Assembly: GCF_963422355.1 (NCBI RefSeq)
Contig: NC_085085.1
Coordinates: 15,997,588 to 16,061,587 of the forward strand
DNA length: 64,000 nt
Source of the DNA: Corticium candelabrum
Lineage: Eukaryota; Porifera; Homoscleromorpha; Homosclerophorida; Plakinidae
Reading direction: 5' to 3'
Position numbers and translations under genes: made by a program. Under the pieces are notes generated by a model. That model ran no database searches. It worked only from the letters and a program-made list of their open reading frames with translations, and had not been told where the DNA came from. Positions 59,201 through 64,000 of the stretch are shown here, one piece after another (position 1 is the first letter of the stretch; every line of letters begins with the position of its first letter).

Positions 59201-62200
59201 AGTTCACCCTATTAGCCACCCACCAGACTACTGAACCACTGTAGACCTCACACAGTCAAAAAGGTAATTGTATGCTGTATAGTGGGCTCTACAGTATTAA
59301 TTTATGATGAATACCATAAAGATTCAATCATTAACCTAAGCAAAAAGCATTATTGACACATCTGTCTGATGCAAGCCAGCTATTTATACTGCAATTTTAT
59401 TAGCAGAAAACTTCTGTGTGCCAACTAGGAGAAATATAAAATTACAAAATTACATCTACGTGAAGGAAACCCTACAGATATAGCTCCAATTTGATCAGCA
59501 ATAGAATTCTCAGAAAGATATTTGTACTGTAGGGTGCTATTCAATTATCTAAAAGTTACGCACTTGTTTAGTTGCTAGTTCCAGAGTCTTTTCCACAGTG
59601 ACATTGGAAACACGAGGAATATAATCCTTTACTACCTTGAACCCCTTTGCTACATGTCTTCGAAATCCACGTAAAGACTTGACCAAATAGGCCGAACAGT
59701 TTCCACAACCTGCCCATACGGTAAACATCACCGATAATTCCTGAACATCAACTTTCAGTACACCACCACAGTTTTTAGTACCATGACATGTTGGAAATAA
59801 TGTTTTTCCATTCTTGCACTGATCACATGATCGACCAGTGTACCCATGGCGACAGATACACTGCCCAGTAGCTCTGTTGCATTTGTCTGATGGTGATCCA
59901 AGTATATTGCAATCACATGCTACAAACACAAGTACAAACACATTTATACCATCAAGTTCAAAGAAACTTGAACCAGTTTCTACCACCAACTAATGGCATG
60001 ATGCCAAATGACAAAAACATCTTGCCCACATTACCCTCCCTTGTTCTTTTTTTTTTAATGTCATGACTAAAGAATATCAAAACAAAGACACAGTATGCTG
60101 ATTATGTAATGTCAATGTGACTGTCTTGTCATAAGCTGTCGTCTATCTGCTATTTACTCCAGAGAACCCTTATGTATATACAATAATATTAACCAGAGAA
60201 GTGTTTCAGTATACAAACGTCAGCATGAACAGTTCGACTATGCAAATATGTGTAGTCAAAACGAGCACCACAGTTATTCAAAAACCTTATCACATGCAGA
60301 AATCCATACAATAACCCCTTAAACCACACCAACACACACTGATCCCTATAAGGTACTGTAGTCCAATAACAATTAATCTAACACATAGAGCCACAATACA
60401 CAAATTTCTGCACAACTGATCCACAAGCTGTGAACAAGTGGCAACAGAGCAAGCACACATCTTCATGACCAGTAATCAGCTTACACACATAATTATTACA
60501 AGACAATGCCCTCTGATCTACAATGTATGCCTCGGGTAGGTAGAAGCCCGTGGCAATGCCAACTACCCCACTAGCAATACTTTCTAATGTAATTAGAGCA
60601 AGCTGGATGCAAAAGGTCATATCTTTAGTTGCAGTTAGTTGGAAGTCCGGGAAAAATCCATATGTGTACCACTCATAGTGACTGACTTCTAGGACACACA
60701 CCACTAGAGACTACTAACCTTGACAACCAATAGGGTTTACTTTCTCCAAATGATAGTAGCCAGCCTTGCAACGATTACACTGTCGACCGACCACATTGAT
60801 CTTGCACAAACACTTTTGAGACTGTAAAAAGAACAACATTCAAATCTTCTTGGTTAAACAGCTAGGTGCATACACATCCACCCACACAATATCTACTTAG
60901 TAAGCTAGTCTCTATGCCCACTAAAACCACATAAGTTAGAGAATTACTTCCTCTAACTGGTGTGCTGCCATTATGCCAAGGTGGACACACGGCTCACTGA
61001 CCTCAACCTCCTGACCACCAATTCTACATTTTTGGACCTTGTGCTTCAAAACTTGAATAGAACCAGCTTCATTACAGGTGCACCCTAGCAGCAACAGACA
61101 ATATAAGCAATGTTAAAAGATAAACTGATTCTCAAATAACCAACCCCAGCAACCCACGAATAAGCATAGCAAAAGAAAACTCAACAACAACATTCTGTTG
61201 TGTTGTTAGTCAGTTGAGGAAAACTGACCTACATGAGCTGCATATATCTGTCACCGACTGCCTCTGTTAGTCACCAGCCAGCAGTTGAGTAATGCAGTTG
61301 AATAATTCCCAATCGGCTGACTCACAAACCACTACTATCTTCTTATGCAAGTACATAATTCGGTTTGAAGACAGCAAATAAAGTTACAACTTCAATGCAC
61401 AGACCAACATAACTGGAAGCCAAGCAAGTTAGTGGATATGTTGATACCCCCACACACACTTCCTTTCAGAAAACTCACTAACGCCACAAGCTTGCTTGAC
61501 ATCTTGCACAAATTCATGCAAATTATTACAGTAAGACATGTGTCCCAATAAATTTTCTATCCCAATTGCTCTGATCAAGTGGTGTTAAAGAAAACTCAGA
61601 ACACAGACTTCCTCATGCAGTCAGTGAATTCTATACTAGAACAAGTTGATTGTCTCTTCAACACCCGTATAAAAAGTAATTAAAGAGCAGTACACTGTAC
61701 AGCACTACAAAGGTGCAAGTTGAGAAAGTGTTAAACTTTCACAAAACACTAGCTAATCCAATTTAAATTAACAACTCTGAATGAAACAGAATCCACATCA
61801 GTTGGTCTTTATGGATCGTGTACACTTTTAGCATCCAAAGTTCATCATCTTAAGACGATGAACTTAATTTTAGCATCCATTACCACAGCATACAATTTCT
61901 TGTTATATATGTACACACGTGCATCACAAGTCTACTGTAACAATGCAAGTAGACTATACTATTTTACCACTCTTAGCCATTTTACTTGACACATACTCTA
62001 CTACATTTGCACCTTGTCCAATCTAGTTTAAAAAGCTACTCCTGAAGACCAAAAATCATGCATTAGTTCTTGGCATCATGGCAATCAGAGCATGCTGTTG
62101 GAGATGTATTCTTCTTGACAAAAAAGACTACAAAACAATTATCAAAAAAGTATTTGAACCCACTGCTTCCACATTTGCAAGTAAGAGTGTGGTAACCAAT

Positions 62201-63993
62201 GTCATTAATTAACCTACTTAGAAACTATCATACTTTGGCCTATATATGCACTAATACCCAATTTACACGAGCACGCATAGCGAGCTGAGCCGATCCGATC
62301 CGTGCCACCCCAGTATTCCAGCCCGTGTTTACACGACACACTCTGTAGAAGCGAGCCAATGCGTGTCATTAACGTGCGTTAGTTACTTGAGATTGACAAA
62401 GCTTGCTTTAGCTCACGTTTGCAATGGACAGAAGCCAAGCTGCTCGCACTTTTTCTCCATGGCTTTACAACAGTCATATCGAGAAATATGAGACGTCATA
62501 CTAGGCGGCTGTTGCAGCAACGGAGTTTAAAGCTAAATTTCTTGCTCGTCTTGGTCGCTTGCGCTGGCCCAGATCGCTTACAAGTTCTCATGTAAATGGG
62601 GTATTAGAAGGGCTGCAATATATAGAGAGCATAGATGATGCAGCAAACAAAGAATTGCCTTAAAATTTGAGCCAGGTTTAGAAACTAAATGAAAACACCT
62701 TAGCAACTGCTTCCATTAATTTTTTGTAAAATTTGATTTATAAAACAGGCAGTAACACTACAAAATGTCATTCCTCAGAGACATAAAAGCAAAAATTTCT
62801 CACCAATAACACTTAAATGTGAAACTTCTAAGACCTTCGGTATTAGAGTCTACATGTAACATATGCATCCACTTGCATGCTCTCACAGAATGGACTTAAT
62901 TAACCAGGCATTTATGATCATTGTCAACTTCCCTACCTCAATAAGAAAGAATTAGTTCTTGGTTGAGATGACATCATTTGTCAACACAAGAAGCTAAAAG
63001 TCTTCAGATATTAGATGAACTAAAGCAGTTGATGCTGTTGTTGTACTGTATTCCTTTTTTTAGATGTCAGAACAACAAGAGACTAATTGGCTGCCAGCCA
63101 TCTTTAGGTGTGCATATGTAAGCCTAGCGACAATCCTAATCTAGTTCTACACTTACCTATAAACTAGTGGATAGGTCAAGGCATGCATAATGACAACAGC
63201 CTACCTTTGCGAAAATCTCCTCTTGTAGTAGTCTGAGTAGGAACTGATGTTAATGGATTAGTTTTCTGATAATAGCTGTTTCTGCAGCACTGGCATGGCT
63301 CAGTGGAACCAGGAGGACTTGGTCCACAACACCAACATCTACCCAATACTTCAATTTCCCTAATAGCATAGTAGCCCTAAAGAACAATTCATTATACAGT
63401 TAGTTATATCTCCTTGCAATAATCACTTCAGACGCCACCTGCTTCCTCAATGAATCTAAACGGAATGGTTCTCCAAACTGAAGTAAATCTAGTCTAACAG
63501 CATCTGTAGTTATGAAATCCTAGAAAAACAAAACAAGTCAATCACTGCAGTCAATATGTTTACACATATAATAATTAACATTAACATTCACATATATTAT
63601 AACTTTCTTGCTAGAGCTAACCTGAACAGACCGAGATAGATCAAACTTCGCTCCTGGCCTGCCTTTCAATAAATCAACAACAACCTAGGACAAGAAAACG
63701 CGTTGTTACTACATAAATTACCCATATTACCACAGTACAAGCTCAAATCCATTAATTAGGTAATTGCTGTAGTAAATTTCCCGCCATGCTTTCCTTCTAG
63801 TTCGGAGCGAGCGCAACTTTCTCTATATCTCATCATGCCGCCAAACCGACATTCCGTTAGCCGCGTCATATTCGCATCAGAGCATTTACCTGAAACCCTG
63901 CTGAAGAGCGGCTGACTGAACAAGAGGCGTTAGCGGCGCTATCGATTCCGTCAACTGGGAGGCCATGCAGTGACCGACAGTCGCTCTTTGATT
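56213..63993 (-). CDS. Laminin-like chain: LN, three LE repeats, coiled coil; 5'-partial
   Basis: Extracellular matrix chain. Exons in order: 63993-63890, 63684-63622, 63519-63439, 63376-63205, 61084-61002, 60821-60719, 59919-59564, 59123-59010, 58940-58829, 58737-58376, 58315-58199, 58028-57877, 57744-57681, 57618-57537, 57189-56836, 56486-56333, 56276-56213. About 844 residues, all phases consistent (the 57681 boundary is the least sure). The start is C-terminal LN sequence ([17 protein letters not shown]; then [13 protein letters not shown]). One degenerate and two good LE repeats follow ([30 protein letters not shown]). [13 protein letters not shown] motif next corresponds to the CxxC that links laminin chains at the coiled-coil start. 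About 550 residues of helical, heptad-like sequence follow, and it stops after a basic tail ([11 protein letters not shown]). No LG domains means beta/gamma-like. Beta and gamma chains normally carry 11-13 LE repeats, so this chain is short. The upstream exon lies outside the window. Confidence 0.85.
58176..58198. repeat. (CA)n forming a laminin-like splice donor
   Basis: Read on the coding strand, exon 58315-58199 ends GAG and the intron begins GTGTGTGTG for about 23 bp, so the donor dinucleotide is itself part of the microsatellite. Confidence 0.85.
61085..63204. other. Large laminin-like intron
   Basis: A 2.1-kb intron. Phase and sequence join exons 63205-63376 and 61002-61084 directly, and no further LE-type exon was found inside. 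It contains the inverted-repeat element at 62251-62607. Confidence 0.55.
62251..62607. mobile_element. MITE with CTAATACCC ends in laminin-like intron
   Basis: 357 bp. The left end CTAATACCCAATTTACACGA and the right end (minus strand CTAATACCCCATTTACATGA) differ at two positions. The interior is unusually GC-rich for this intron, with GAGCTGAGCCGATCCGATCC. No unambiguous target duplication. Confidence 0.75.
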
Positions 63994-64000
63994 CTACAAA

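Noticed and set aside
60378..60704. 108-residue minus-strand frame inside the laminin-like gene
   Set aside because: It lies wholly in the intron 59920-60718; the flanking LE exons join in phase without it, and its cysteine pattern does not fit an LE or laminin IV domain.

Overview
This is eukaryotic, metazoan DNA. Coding sequence is cut into many short GT-AG exons, mostly 40-300 bp, with small to medium introns. Five multi-exon genes and one intronless gene can be assigned to known families; a further short two-exon gene can only be assigned to the cystine-knot superfamily. A laminin-type gene with an LN domain points to an animal. The AT-rich introns, the density of short inverted-repeat transposons and the divergent proteins suggest an early-branching lineage, most likely a sponge; that placement is inference. 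All exon models below were built by eye: reading frame was carried across each junction and checked against remembered family sequences, with no alignment run.

Layout: (1) about 1.8-13.5 kb, + strand: CLU/CLUH (clustered mitochondria protein), cut at its 5' end, with a 16-residue polyglutamine run. (2) 13.5-20 kb: mostly non-genic (microsatellites and two inverted-repeat elements), plus a small secreted cystine-knot gene on the minus strand at 16.9-17.6 kb. (3) 19.95-39.66 kb, + strand: a complete SPT6 transcription elongation factor gene of 34 exons. Its first intron is almost entirely three TTAA-flanked inverted-repeat elements placed end to end. (4) 41.2-48.4 kb, minus strand: a 22-exon RhoGEF (DH-PH) carrying 17 MORN repeats. 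(5) 48.55-49.2 kb, + strand: intronless TIMM29, divergent from the RhoGEF gene with only 124 bp between start codons. (6) 50.3-55.4 kb, minus strand: a complete six-exon DHFR whose largest intron holds a decayed Tc1/mariner transposon. (7) 56.2-64 kb, minus strand: a short laminin-like gene (LN domain, about three LE repeats, long coiled coil, no LG domains) whose 5' end lies beyond the window.

The genes do not form a pathway; this is ordinary mixed animal gene order. CLU and TIMM29 serve mitochondria, SPT6 acts in RNA polymerase II elongation, DHFR in folate metabolism, the RhoGEF in small-GTPase signalling, and the laminin and cystine-knot proteins outside the cell. Introns and intergenic DNA are rich in (GT)n tracts, a tRNA-derived SINE that repeatedly lies next to those tracts, several two-copy MITE families, and LINE 3' fragments. 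The points most worth a second look are the DH-PH-17xMORN architecture, the abbreviated laminin, the cystine-knot gene, the TTAA element train, the GC-AG introns and the aspartate at the DHFR catalytic position.
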